Shown one piece after another: positions 23,717 to 34,080 of a stretch of DNA of 37,492 nt. The DNA is taken from assembly GCA_009787775.1 (NCBI GenBank), contig WQSQ01000006.1, forward strand, positions 1 through 37,492, given 5' to 3'. Made by a program: the position numbers and the translations under genes. This DNA comes from Treponema sp. Lineage in GTDB: Bacteria; Spirochaetota; Spirochaetia; Treponematales; Breznakiellaceae. A model generated the notes under the pieces. That model ran no database searches, was not told the origin of the DNA, and saw nothing but the letters and a program-made list of their open reading frames with translations. Each line of letters begins with the position of its first letter. Within the stretch, counting starts at the first letter, position 1.

Positions 23717-26686
23717 TTAATGAAAATCACCCCAGCGGGCTCCTGTTTCTACGCTTACACGCAAGGGAATGCTCAGGCTTGCGGCCTGTTCCATTTCACA
23801 TTTAACCAATTTAACCGTTTTACCGGCCTCATCTTCCGGACACTCAAGGATTAATTCATCATGAACCTGTAAAAGTAATTTTGCGCTACCGCGCTCCTTT
23901 CTTAACTGCCTGTCAACATTGATCATCGCTGTTTTTACGATATCAGCCGCTGACCCCTGTATGGGAGTGTTAACCGCAATTCGTTCTGCCGCGGATTTTT
24001 CTGTTTTGTTACGCGAATTAATTGTCGGGATATAGCGCCGCCTCCCAGAGATTGTTGTCACATAGCCGGTTTGTTCTGTTTTTGCGATAAGGTTTTCGAT
24101 AAACTGCCGTACGCCTGAATAGGTATTAAAGTAAGCGGCGATAAATTCTTGCGCATTTGCGCTGCTTATGTTTAGTTCATTGGCAAGGCGGAAAGCGCTC
24201 ATGCCGTAAATCACTCCGAAGTTGATCACTTTTGCTATGCGGCGCTGCTCGCTTTTTACATCTTTTTCATCAATACCGAAAATAAGCGCCGCAGTGCGGG
24301 CGTGTACATCCTGAAATCCCTTTTTTTCTTTGCCAGGATTTGCGTCACTTGAAGGCCGGTCTCCCTTAAATGCTGATATCAGGGTTTTGTCCTGTGAAAG
24401 ATGAGCAAGGATTACAAGTTCGATTTGGCTGTAGTCTGCGGAAATGAGGATGCAGCCTGGTTTGGCGGTAAATGCCTCGCGTATACGCCTTCCTTCTTCT
24501 GCCCGTATTGGGATGTTCTGCAGATTTGGTTCGCGGCTGGAAAGACGGCCTGTAGCGGTTCCCGTCTGTACAAAATTTGTGTGAATTCTGCCTTTGGCGT
24601 CCGCCATGTCCGCTAACGTATCTACATATGTTGATTTTAATTTTGATAAAATACGGTGGCGAAGAATTAATGCGGGAACGGGATCTTCGCGCGCGAGTTT
24701 CTCCAGCGCGGACGCATCCGTTGAATAACCGGTTTTTGTTTTTTTCCCCGGGTTTAACTTACGTTCGGCAAACAGCACTTCCTGAAGCTGTTTGGGAGAT
24801 GATAGGTTAAATTCATGTCCTACAACTCTCCATGTTTCTGATTGAATCTTGTCCAGCTCAACTGCCAGCTCCTTTTGATAATTTAACAGAGATTTAGGTT
24901 CAATTTTTATTCCTTCGCCTTCCATTTCAGAAAGAATAGGCAGCAGAGGCATTTCAAGATTTTCAAAAAGGTCAATTGACTTTGTTTTTTTTAATTCAGG
25001 CTCAAGGTAATGCTTCATTCTGATACAATAGTCCGCGTCTTCGCATGAATAATTCGTTGCTGTTTCCAGAGACACTGAGTCTATTGTTTCTCCCTTCTTT
25101 ACAATGTCGCCAAACCTAACAGGTGTACATTCAAATAAATATGATGCAAACGAATCAAGCGAATAACTGTTGCGTTCAGGATTCGCGACCCATGCAGCTA
25201 TCATTGTATCCCAAATTTTACATTGCCATCTTTCAATGTTCCAGCCGCGGCTTACCTTGTAATCAAATTTTGCATTATGCGCAGCTATTGTCATTTCTTT
25301 ATCTGCAAATAAAGGAGAAAGCAGTTCTTTCACTTTATCCGGATTGATAAAATCCGAGACTAACTGCGAATCTGCCTCGCCTTCTTTGTTATCTGTTTTT
25401 TTGCCGTGAGGAGCGACCGGTACATAAAATGCCTCTTTTGGCTTTAAAGCCAGCGAGATGCCAATCGGACGTGAATTCCATGCATCAAGAGAATCAGTTT
25501 CAAAGTCAACGGCTATAAGCTTTTGTTTTTTAGCCTGTTCAATAACCGATTTAAGCTCATTAATGTCCAGAATCGTTTTATATATACCATCTCCGACAAG
25601 CGATTGATCTGCCTGTCCTAATATTTCTGAAATTAAAGCATTATTTTTTATTTTATCCGCGTCTGACAAATCTGGTTTCGTCTCAATGTGCCGGATTGTG
25701 GTTGCGTTATTTAAATGCCGGGTTAAAATTTTTGCGTTTTGGCGGATTCCTTCACGTATCAATACAGCAGCTCCTGAGGCTTTATCAAGGTTTTCTATGG
25801 ATAAGTCATCTATGCCTGAAACCGGCAGCTCTACATCGTTCCGCAGCCTGACAAGTGTCTGCGAAAGGTAAGCGCTTTTTTTACCTTCGGCCATCTTTCT
25901 TCCGGCGGAACCTTCTATTGCGGAGATGTTTTTATATATATCATCCAGTGAACCGTAACGCGTTATTAGTTTTAACGCTATTTTTTCTCCTATTCCCCTA
26001 ACGCCTGGTATATTATCTGAGGCGTCCCCTGCAAGAGAAAGAAAGTCAAGGATTTTTAATGGCTCTACACCCCATTCAGATTTAACTTCATCAGGGCCCA
26101 GAAGTTCCAATGAAGGGCCTGCGTTCGCGGATCCTGGATCTTTTCTGTTTATTTTTGAAGGGCGCAGCTCAAATACTCCGCCACCTACAAGCTGCAGTAA
26201 ATCCTTGTCTGATGAAAGAATATAACATTGTCTTTTTTCTTTCCTGCAGATTTCTGCAAGAGTTGCAATAATATCATCAGCTTCAAAACCTTCGGCTTTT
26301 AGGCATTGAATCCCAAGCGATGTCAAAAATTCTTCGACCAACGGAACCTGCTCGTGTAAATCTTCCGGAGTTTTTTGCCTGTTCGCTTTATATTCACTGT
26401 ACATTCTGTGCCTGAATGTAGGAGTCCGTGAATCGAAAACAGCGGCCAGACGCAAAGGTATAATAAATTTGTCGGAAAGTTTACCGTCATCTCCTGCGGC
26501 TGGTGCTCCGTCCTCAATCAACGAAATTATTGTACGTGAAAACCCGAACAAGGCAGATATATTTTTCCCTGAGTTGTTTCGCAAAGGATGTGTCAGAAAT
26601 GCAAAATAAGAACGATAAATTAATCCGTACGCGTCAATTAAGTAAAGGGGAGGCAGGCTGTCCGCAGAAAAGCTTGAGCATTTCAT
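23717..26686 (-). CDS. polA: DNA polymerase I (5' nuclease, 3'-5' exonuclease and polymerase domains)
   Basis: 989 aa: SSDKDLLQL and LAGDASDNIPGVRGIGEKIALKL; exonuclease DFETDSLDAW; motif A DYSQIELVILAHLSQD, motif B RRIAKVINFGVIYGMSAFRLA, motif C QVHDELILE. Confidence 0.97.
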   Translation of the reverse strand: MKCSSFSADSLPPLYLIDAYGLIYRSYFAFLTHPLRNNSGKNISALFGFSRTIISLIEDGAPAAGDDGKLSDKFIIPLRLAAVFDSRTPTFRHRMYSEYKANRQKTPEDLHEQVPLVEEFLTSLGIQCLKAEGFEADDIIATLAEICRKEKRQCYILSSDKDLLQLVGGGVFELRPSKINRKDPGSANAGPSLELLGPDEVKSEWGVEPLKILDFLSLAGDASDNIPGVRGIGEKIALKLITRYGSLDDIYKNISAIEGSAGRKMAEGKKSAYLSQTLVRLRNDVELPVSGIDDLSIENLDKASGAAVLIREGIRQNAKILTRHLNNATTIRHIETKPDLSDADKIKNNALISEILGQADQSLVGDGIYKTILDINELKSVIEQAKKQKLIAVDFETDSLDAWNSRPIGISLALKPKEAFYVPVAPHGKKTDNKEGEADSQLVSDFINPDKVKELLSPLFADKEMTIAAHNAKFDYKVSRGWNIERWQCKIWDTMIAAWVANPERNSYSLDSFASYLFECTPVRFGDIVKKGETIDSVSLETATNYSCEDADYCIRMKHYLEPELKKTKSIDLFENLEMPLLPILSEMEGEGIKIEPKSLLNYQKELAVELDKIQSETWRVVGHEFNLSSPKQLQEVLFAERKLNPGKKTKTGYSTDASALEKLAREDPVPALILRHRILSKLKSTYVDTLADMADAKGRIHTNFVQTGTATGRLSSREPNLQNIPIRAEEGRRIREAFTAKPGCILISADYSQIELVILAHLSQDKTLISAFKGDRPSSDANPGKEKKGFQDVHARTAALIFGIDEKDVKSEQRRIAKVINFGVIYGMSAFRLANELNISSANAQEFIAAYFNTYSGVRQFIENLIAKTEQTGYVTTISGRRRYIPTINSRNKTEKSAAERIAVNTPIQGSAADIVKTAMINVDRQLRKERGSAKLLLQVHDELILECPEDEAGKTVKLVKCEMEQAASLSIPLRVSVETGARWGDFH

Positions 26687-26748
26687 ATGCTACATAGTAG
26701 CATGAAAGTACTTTTATATGGTATACTGAGCTTCAGGATAAAAAACAT

Positions 26749-28698
26749 ATGAACGATAATTCCGGTGACAGGAATGATAATAAAGGTGGTCCCATGTTTC
26801 CATTCGGCGGAGGTAAACTGCCGGATTTTAAAGGATTCGGAGGCTGGAAATATCTTCTTATCTACCTTGCGATTCTTTTGGTGGGAATGAGCCTTTTTAA
26901 CTTTGTATTTTTAAGCAGATTAAATCCCGCAATTGATTTTTCTGAATTTAAAGCATTAATCTCATCAGGTGTAATCAAGCGCGTAGAAATAACTGATTCA
27001 TATTTTACAGGCTATACAAACCCAAATGTCAGGAATCAATCAAGAACCGCGATAACGCGGACTTACGATTCGATACAGCAGGAAAGGGTTTACCGCACAG
27101 TATCAATTTATGATCCTGAGTTCATTAAATTACTGGATGACAAAAATGTTTCATACGGTGCAGTTTCTCAGGAAGGAAGTGCTATCCTTAATTTTATTTT
27201 AAGTTGGGTATTGCCGATTGCATTTTTTATTCTGATATGGCGCTTTGTTATTAAACGCATCGGTAATATGGGCAGCAATGTTCTTTCTGTCGGGCAGAAC
27301 CGCGCGGTTATTGTTGCGGACGGAGATGTTAAAACACGCTTTAGTGACGTTGCCGGAGTTGATGAAGCGAAGGAAGAACTTGTTGAAGTTGTCGACTTTT
27401 TAAAAAGCCCTGAAAAATACAGGGAAATCGGCGGGAAAATACCCAAGGGTGTACTTTTGGTCGGCCCTCCAGGAACGGGTAAAACTCTTCTTGCGCGCGC
27501 CGTCGCAGGAGAAGCCGGTGTTTCATTTTTCCGGATGAGCGGCGCTGACTTTGTTGAAATGTTTGTCGGCGTCGGAGCTGCACGGGTACGCGATTTGTTT
27601 AAACAGGCGAGAGGGAAAGCTCCGTGTATCGTATTTATTGACGAGCTGGACGCTATCGGTAAAAGTAGAATAAATAATATCTCAGGAGGCAATGATGAAC
27701 GTGAGCAAACGCTCAATCAGCTTCTTGTTGAAATGGACGGTTTTGACGGCACAAGCGGTCTTATCATCCTGGCTGCCACAAATAGACCTGATGTTCTGGA
27801 TCACGCACTTCTTCGCCCTGGCAGATTTGACCGGCAGGTGCTTGTAGACAGGCCGGATCTTAAGGGCAGGGAAGAAATTCTGAAAATACATTCAAGGCCG
27901 CCTGTCAGACTTGATCCTGTCGTAGACCTTGAAGTAGTCGCACGTGTGACATCAGGTTTTTCTGGAGCGGATTTGGCGAATATTGTAAATGAAGCAGCTC
28001 TTCTGGCAGTCAGAGCAGGACGTAAAATGATAGCTCAACGCGATTTTGACGAAGCGATTGAAAAAACCATAGCTGGTCTTCAGAAAAAAACCAGAGTTTT
28101 AAAAGAGAGAGAAAGAAAACTCACTGCCTATCATGAAGCGGGGCACGCAATGATTGCGGCCTTTACGCCTAACGCTGATCCTGTTCAGAAGATTTCCATT
28201 ATCCCACGCGGCTATGCGCTTGGATATACACTGCAGCTTCCTGTTGAGGACCGGTATACTGTAACCAAATCCGATCTTTTAGGGAGGATAGACATTCTTC
28301 TTGGCGGGCGGATAGCCGAAGAAATGATTTCAGGCGAATATTCAACAGGAGCGGCTAACGATCTTACAAAGGCGACTGACATCGCACGTAAAATGATAAC
28401 TGATTACGGCATGAGCGATCGTTTCCGTAATGTCGCGCTGACTTCACGCGGGATGAGCATGACGGGGCAGGAAAAGCAGGAACCTTCTTTCCAGCGCGAA
28501 TATGCCGAAAGTACACAGCAGTATGTTGATGAAGAAATTGCGCGTATTATTGAAACTGAGTATGCGAAAGCAAAAGAGATCCTGGAAGATCGTCGCGATA
28601 TCCTTGATAGTATCTCAGCCGCACTATTGGAAAAAGAGACTCTCGATGAGAAAGAATTCAAGTCATTATTGGGAGAAAGAATTAATATTGCGGCTTAA
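26749..28698 (+). CDS. ftsH: ATP-dependent zinc metalloprotease FtsH
   Basis: [52 protein letters not shown] zinc motif. Confidence 0.97.
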   Translation: MNDNSGDRNDNKGGPMFPFGGGKLPDFKGFGGWKYLLIYLAILLVGMSLFNFVFLSRLNPAIDFSEFKALISSGVIKRVEITDSYFTGYTNPNVRNQSRTAITRTYDSIQQERVYRTVSIYDPEFIKLLDDKNVSYGAVSQEGSAILNFILSWVLPIAFFILIWRFVIKRIGNMGSNVLSVGQNRAVIVADGDVKTRFSDVAGVDEAKEELVEVVDFLKSPEKYREIGGKIPKGVLLVGPPGTGKTLLARAVAGEAGVSFFRMSGADFVEMFVGVGAARVRDLFKQARGKAPCIVFIDELDAIGKSRINNISGGNDEREQTLNQLLVEMDGFDGTSGLIILAATNRPDVLDHALLRPGRFDRQVLVDRPDLKGREEILKIHSRPPVRLDPVVDLEVVARVTSGFSGADLANIVNEAALLAVRAGRKMIAQRDFDEAIEKTIAGLQKKTRVLKERERKLTAYHEAGHAMIAAFTPNADPVQKISIIPRGYALGYTLQLPVEDRYTVTKSDLLGRIDILLGGRIAEEMISGEYSTGAANDLTKATDIARKMITDYGMSDRFRNVALTSRGMSMTGQEKQEPSFQREYAESTQQYVDEEIARIIETEYAKAKEILEDRRDILDSISAALLEKETLDEKEFKSLLGERINIAA

Positions 28699-28754
28699 TA
28701 CTGATTTTTTCTGCGCAGATCATGGCTTCGTTGTTGGATGAATCTTCATGGCTA

Positions 28755-29723
28755 TCAATCATTCAGGCCAATAACTGTTGACCCGGCCAAAATCAATATT
28801 TCCGGTCTGTACTCAAAATGCATTGTGTCAAACTGCTGCCACTTTCCTCCCCAGACAAAACCGTGCGATTCAAAAGCTTTTACAACAGATACAGGCGGAT
28901 GGTATCTTTCGCTGTATGAAACATTCCACCAGTCTCTTCCGTACTGAGATGTCCACAACCAGTATGTTTGCAGCCTTCCCAATGATCTTGGCAGGATATC
29001 GACAGCAAGCCCAAACGCGTGATAAGAGCGCGAATCCGTTACAGCGATGTTGCGCCATCCGTAACTTTCCAGTGTACCGATATTGTTTATCCATGTTTGA
29101 ACTTCCGGCTCTGTACGCGCAATTTCCCGTACCTTCGCTTCTACAATAATGAGCTTCTCATGTATTTCCTGATGAACCTTTGCCTGTTTTCCGAAAAAAA
29201 TAAAATTGACAAGACGTTTTTCTGTTTCATATTGTGTTGTCGCCTGCCATAAAGAATCAAGGAAAAAGTTTGAACGGCGGACTTGTACCTGGCTTCTGTT
29301 GCCGCTATTACTTGTGTTTGTCCAGCTTGAATACCGTCTTGACTCTTCATCAGTCCTGTCGACCCATTCAGGCAGATCCGCGGGGTAATTATAAAACTGC
29401 ATAGATCTGTAGTTGGACGAATTTTCAAGTTCATTTTCAGGCAGAAGCCTTCCTCCCGCGTAATAATACCATGTACCCCTTAAAAGAAGAGCCCAGTCAT
29501 CATTTTGAAACTCTACCTGTTCAATCTTTTCCGGGTATGCTGCCATCAGAGCTTTCATAACAAGTTCAGCTCTTGCAGGAACAGGAGGCTCTTTAATTTC
29601 TTCTATTTCAATTATTTCTGTATTTTGTTCTGTTTCTATATTTAGTACGGTTTTTTTTTCGGCGCAGTAACTAAAGGCTGTAATAATAATTATCAGAAAT
29701 ATTACCTTAAATTGCTTATGCAT
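28755..29723 (-). CDS. M15-family D-alanyl-D-alanine carboxypeptidase-like lipoprotein
   Basis: Lipobox-like IIITAFSYC; SRSYHAFGLAVDILPRS...HPPVSVVKAFESHGFVWGGKWQQFDTMHFEYRPE, M15 zinc-ligand motifs. Confidence 0.85.
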   Translation of the reverse strand: MHKQFKVIFLIIIITAFSYCAEKKTVLNIETEQNTEIIEIEEIKEPPVPARAELVMKALMAAYPEKIEQVEFQNDDWALLLRGTWYYYAGGRLLPENELENSSNYRSMQFYNYPADLPEWVDRTDEESRRYSSWTNTSNSGNRSQVQVRRSNFFLDSLWQATTQYETEKRLVNFIFFGKQAKVHQEIHEKLIIVEAKVREIARTEPEVQTWINNIGTLESYGWRNIAVTDSRSYHAFGLAVDILPRSLGRLQTYWLWTSQYGRDWWNVSYSERYHPPVSVVKAFESHGFVWGGKWQQFDTMHFEYRPEILILAGSTVIGLND

Positions 29724-29822
29724 TATTTTCCTGTTAATATCCGAATCCTTTATCAGAGGTTTCTCCGGTGAAGTTTTCTGGTATCTTATATTTACTTATT
29801 TAATATAATACAATAATTAGAT

Positions 29823-31034
29823 ATGGGGAATATACTGCGGCATGGTATTAATATGTATAAAAATACCATGAACCAGACAGCTAATCCGGAGCTTAAAGAT
29901 GACGGAAAACCTGGCGGTCAGGTAAAAAAAGAAACACAGGCCTTTTATAAAGAAACCAAGCCGGTTAAATATAATGATTTTCACCTGATTTACGGAGAGC
30001 AGGGTAAAGAAAGCAAAGAAAAATCTTTAAAAGATTCGAAATATTCAAGAGTGGCAAAGTTTCTAATTCTTATTGGCAGTAATCAGGCAGCGGGAATTCT
30101 TGCCGAACTTGAACCGCAGCAAGTCCATGAGATATCAAAAGAAATCGCGCAGATAAAAATAATAAAGTCGCATGAAAGAGAAGAGATACTCGCAGAATTT
30201 AACACATTGTTTTCAAACAGGGAATTTAAAGCTTACGGCACAACAAAGGGCGGTATTGAGACAGCGCGCCGTATCCTTTATGCCGCAAAGGGAGCGGAAA
30301 AAGGTGAAGAGATTTTAAATAAAGCTATTCCTGAATCAAAAGAAAACCTTTTCGGTTTTCTGGAAGAGTTCTCCACAGAGCAGCTTGCAATGCTTTTAAA
30401 AAACGAGTCGGCTCAAACCTCGGCGCTAATTCTTTCCCGAATGCCGCCAAAACTTACCGCGGATGTTTTATGCAGGCTTCCGTCAGATAGCATTGCGGAA
30501 GTAGTTCTGCGTATAGCGCATCAAAAGGAAGTTTCACCTGAAGTGCTTGAGCAGGTTTCCTCGGCGTTAAAGGAAAAAGTAAGAAATATCGCGGGAGGAG
30601 CGAAAGACATTGAAATTGACGGAATACAGACCCTTGCGGCAATTTTAAAGCATAGCGGTTATTCTTTCGGCGACAGACTGCTAAGTGAAATTGAAGAAGA
30701 CGATCCTGAAATCGGGAACAGTCTTAAGGATAAATTATTTACGCTTAACGATATAACAGACGCAGTTGATCGCCCCATCCAGGATAAATTAAAAACCATG
30801 ACGGAGCGTGAAATCGCGGTTTTATTAAAAGGTAGAGGAAATGAATTCAGTGAAAAAATTCTTTCTTGTGTCTCTGCTGTACGAAGAAAAGCAATCCGCG
30901 AAGAATTTGAACTTCTTGGAACAGTGGCAAAACGCGAATGCGACACTGCCGCAAGGGATTTTTTAGCATGGTTCAGGGTTGCTCGTGAGAGAGGAGATAT
31001 TTTGTTTTACAGCGATGAGGATGTGTTTGTATGA
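29823..31034 (+). CDS. FliG-like flagellar motor switch paralogue (possibly the spirochaetal FliG1 class)
   Basis: 403 aa: KFLILIGSNQAAGILAELEPQQVHEISKEIAQIK, ARRILYAAKGAEKGEEILNKA, SAQTSALILSRMPPKLTADVLCRLP, C-terminal FTLNDITDAVDRPIQDKLKTM..VLLKG...LGTVAKRECDTAARDFLAWFR. Confidence 0.82.
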   Translation: MGNILRHGINMYKNTMNQTANPELKDDGKPGGQVKKETQAFYKETKPVKYNDFHLIYGEQGKESKEKSLKDSKYSRVAKFLILIGSNQAAGILAELEPQQVHEISKEIAQIKIIKSHEREEILAEFNTLFSNREFKAYGTTKGGIETARRILYAAKGAEKGEEILNKAIPESKENLFGFLEEFSTEQLAMLLKNESAQTSALILSRMPPKLTADVLCRLPSDSIAEVVLRIAHQKEVSPEVLEQVSSALKEKVRNIAGGAKDIEIDGIQTLAAILKHSGYSFGDRLLSEIEEDDPEIGNSLKDKLFTLNDITDAVDRPIQDKLKTMTEREIAVLLKGRGNEFSEKILSCVSAVRRKAIREEFELLGTVAKRECDTAARDFLAWFRVARERGDILFYSDEDVFV

Positions 31035-34000
31035 ATAATAATACGGAATATAAATCAATTTTTAGAACAGATTTAAAGAAAGGGCAGATACTGGACAGCG
31101 GGTTTGTCATTCTTGATGTGCTGGACCTTGATGAATTAAAAGGAACCGGAATTTGGGCTAAACATGAAAAATGCGGTACGGAAGTCTTTCATATTTTAAA
31201 CAGCGACGATGAAAATCTTTTTTCGTTTGCTTTTGCTACATCTCCGGATGACAGTACCGGTGCTCCCCACATTCTTGAACATTCTGTTTTATGCGGCTCA
31301 GAACGTTATCCATTAAAAGACGCGTTTATTGTTCTTGCGCAGGGAAGTCTTCAGACCTTTTTAAACGCTTTAACCTTTCCCGATAAAACAATTTATCCTG
31401 CAAGCTCCGTAAATGAACACGACTATTTTAATTTAATGTCAGTATATGGAGAGGCGGTTTTCCGTCCGCTGCTTCCTGAGTGGACATTCATGCAGGAAGG
31501 ACACAGGCTTGAGTACAATGATGGAAAGCTTTCAATTACTGGAATTGTTTACAATGAAATGAAAGGCGCTTATTCGTCGCTTGACGCTTACGCAAACCTC
31601 TGGTCAGTTAAGGCAGTAATGCCAGGTACTCCTTATGCCTTTGAATCAGGCGGCGATCCTGAAGCAATTCCTCAATTAACATGGGAAGGTCTTAAAGAAT
31701 TTCATCGCGCGCGTTATTCCCCTTCCAATTGCAAAATATTTCTTGCAGGTAATATCCCGACAGAAAAGCAGCTTGCATTTTTAAACGCTCATTTTTTCTC
31801 ATCTCTTTCAGGCGGCAGTTCATGCGAACCTGTGAAAAAGACCGAACGATGGAAAGAACCCAGGAAATTTCATATACCGTGCCCTGCGGGAAGCGAGTGT
31901 AAATCCACAATTTTTCTTTCTTGGCTCTGCTGCGATATTGCCGATACCGATGAAATTCTCGCGCTGGCTGCGTTAACGGAGATTCTTTTGGGACATGACG
32001 GTTCTCCGTTAACAAGAGCTCTTATAGAATCCGGCCTCGGAGAAGATATTGCTCCGGTAACAGGTTTTGAAGGTGAGATAAGAGAAACCCTGTTTGTCGC
32101 AGGATTAAAGAGCGTTGAAGGAGACGCGCAGCAGATGAGCACGGCAGTCGAAGGGTTAGTTACAGGAGAGCTTCGCCGTCTTGTAAAAGAAGGTATCCCA
32201 GAGCAGGAAATAGAAGCAGCTCTTTTGGCGTTAGAGTTTTCCCAGCGGGAAATCCGCCGTTCAGGAGGTCCGTTCTCACTTGTCTGGATGCGCCGCTCCC
32301 TTCGTGCGTGGCTGCACGGATGTAAACCGTGGGAAAGTCTGTTAATTCAGGGGCCTATCGCAAAATTAAAGGAGAATATCAAATTTAATAACAGATATTT
32401 CGAATCGTTGATTGAAAAATATTTATTGAATAACCCGCACCGCGCGCTTGTTATCATCGAACCAAGGGATGATTTTTTAACGAAACAGGAAGAAATACTT
32501 TCACAGTCGCTTTCAGATATGGTTAATAAAATGAGCGAAGATGAAAAGCGGCAAATCACAGAAAAAACAAAAGAGCTTGAAAAAATACAGAGCGAAGCCG
32601 ATACGTCTGAGGTTCTCGCGTCAATTCCGCATCTTTCGCGTAGCGATCTTTTTGTTAAAGATGATTTTATTCCGCGCCGTTATGATGATTTGCGCGGAGT
32701 TCCGGCTCTCTGCCATGATCTTTATACAAACGGCATTACCTATATTGATCTGTCTTTTCCTGTGGATATTTTCCCGGATGATGATTATCCATGGCTTTTA
32801 TTCTTCTCAAGAGCGGCTGTATCGGTTGGGCTTCCTGGAATGGATTACGGCGAAGTGTCAAGCCTGATGGCGCGCACTGTCGGAAGTTTAAACGCGCTTC
32901 TTCATACAGGCTCTGCTGTAAGAGGAGCGCCGCTTTACCTGCAAACCGCATCAGGTAATTTTGATTTATCAGGAAGGGACTGGATCACATACAGGATGAA
33001 ATGCCTCGATGAAAAAACCGCGCCTTCGCTGGACTTTACCCTGCGAATAATTGACGAGGCTGACTTTTCAGATGCAAGGCGTATTAATGATCTTGTTCTT
33101 GAAATGAAAAATGAAATTGATTCCAGCCTTGCTCCGATGGGTCATATTTACGCGTCAGGCAGAGCAGGACGTTTTAACTCACGTTCAAAAAATATTGAAG
33201 AAAAATGGGGCGGTATTTCGCAGATTAGTTTTGCTCATCAGCTTGTTAAATTGAATACAGGGGAAATAATTAAAAAATTGCAATATATTAAGGAAAGAAT
33301 CATTTCCTCAGGCCTTATTGTAAATATTACAGGCTCCGCCCTTGATGATGTATGCAGAGAAACTTCCTTAAGATTCGGAAAGTTCGGACCTCCGCTGCCA
33401 AGATTACAGCCTGACGCGCTTACAAATGGCAGTACGTTGCAAGAACAGCATTCACCAAAAGCGGAGGTTTTTGCTTCCAAATCCCTGCAGGTTGGGTTTG
33501 CTGCTGTTACATTAACCTCCGCTCTTTATGACACTCCCGAACAGGTTGCTGAATCTGTACTAACGCATCAGTTAAGCACAGGAGCGTTATGGGAAGACAT
33601 TCGCATGAAAGGAGGCGCTTACGGAGCTTTTATTAACAACAACTCACTTGAAAATTGCCTGTCATTTGCAACATACCGCGATCCAAATCCAATGCGCTCT
33701 CTGGATGCTATCTCTTTAATTTTTAAAGATAGTTCGTACGGAAAATGTTCCGAAGACTACCTTGAAAAATCAATTATCGGGTGTTATTCAAAAGAAACTC
33801 GCCCGCGCACCGCCGCTGAAGACGGGCTTATCGATTTTTACCGGTTTCTTTATGATATCCAAAATAGCCACTGGAGAAGAAAACTGGAACGTTTGATTTC
33901 TGTTTCAACTATGGATATCGAAACTGCTTTTTCATCTCTTAACTCAAGAGGCTCATCCGGACCTGTAATAATCGCAGGTATAAAAAAAGCGGAAGAAGCG

Positions 34001-34042
34001 GCAAAAGCGCTTGGAACTGATGTTCAAATGCTGCCTGTGTAA
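31031..34042 (+). CDS. Insulinase/presequence-protease-like metallopeptidase (M16C)
   Basis: 1003 aa with inverted zinc motif PHILEHSVLCGSERYPLKDAF and FLNALTFPDKTIYPASSVNEHDYFNLMSVYGEAVF, typical PreP/M16C; 4-bp ATGA overlap with upstream gene. Confidence 0.93.
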   Translation: MNNNTEYKSIFRTDLKKGQILDSGFVILDVLDLDELKGTGIWAKHEKCGTEVFHILNSDDENLFSFAFATSPDDSTGAPHILEHSVLCGSERYPLKDAFIVLAQGSLQTFLNALTFPDKTIYPASSVNEHDYFNLMSVYGEAVFRPLLPEWTFMQEGHRLEYNDGKLSITGIVYNEMKGAYSSLDAYANLWSVKAVMPGTPYAFESGGDPEAIPQLTWEGLKEFHRARYSPSNCKIFLAGNIPTEKQLAFLNAHFFSSLSGGSSCEPVKKTERWKEPRKFHIPCPAGSECKSTIFLSWLCCDIADTDEILALAALTEILLGHDGSPLTRALIESGLGEDIAPVTGFEGEIRETLFVAGLKSVEGDAQQMSTAVEGLVTGELRRLVKEGIPEQEIEAALLALEFSQREIRRSGGPFSLVWMRRSLRAWLHGCKPWESLLIQGPIAKLKENIKFNNRYFESLIEKYLLNNPHRALVIIEPRDDFLTKQEEILSQSLSDMVNKMSEDEKRQITEKTKELEKIQSEADTSEVLASIPHLSRSDLFVKDDFIPRRYDDLRGVPALCHDLYTNGITYIDLSFPVDIFPDDDYPWLLFFSRAAVSVGLPGMDYGEVSSLMARTVGSLNALLHTGSAVRGAPLYLQTASGNFDLSGRDWITYRMKCLDEKTAPSLDFTLRIIDEADFSDARRINDLVLEMKNEIDSSLAPMGHIYASGRAGRFNSRSKNIEEKWGGISQISFAHQLVKLNTGEIIKKLQYIKERIISSGLIVNITGSALDDVCRETSLRFGKFGPPLPRLQPDALTNGSTLQEQHSPKAEVFASKSLQVGFAAVTLTSALYDTPEQVAESVLTHQLSTGALWEDIRMKGGAYGAFINNNSLENCLSFATYRDPNPMRSLDAISLIFKDSSYGKCSEDYLEKSIIGCYSKETRPRTAAEDGLIDFYRFLYDIQNSHWRRKLERLISVSTMDIETAFSSLNSRGSSGPVIIAGIKKAEEAAKALGTDVQMLPV

Positions 34043-34080
34043 CCTGCTTCTTTCCGGATATTATAGTACAAAGTACTAAA

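Noticed and set aside
34064-34078. TAGTACAAAGTACTA dyad between convergent genes, as a single copy of the array-type site
   Set aside because: Only 6-bp arms, different spacing and no tandem copies; plausible by chance in AT-rich DNA.
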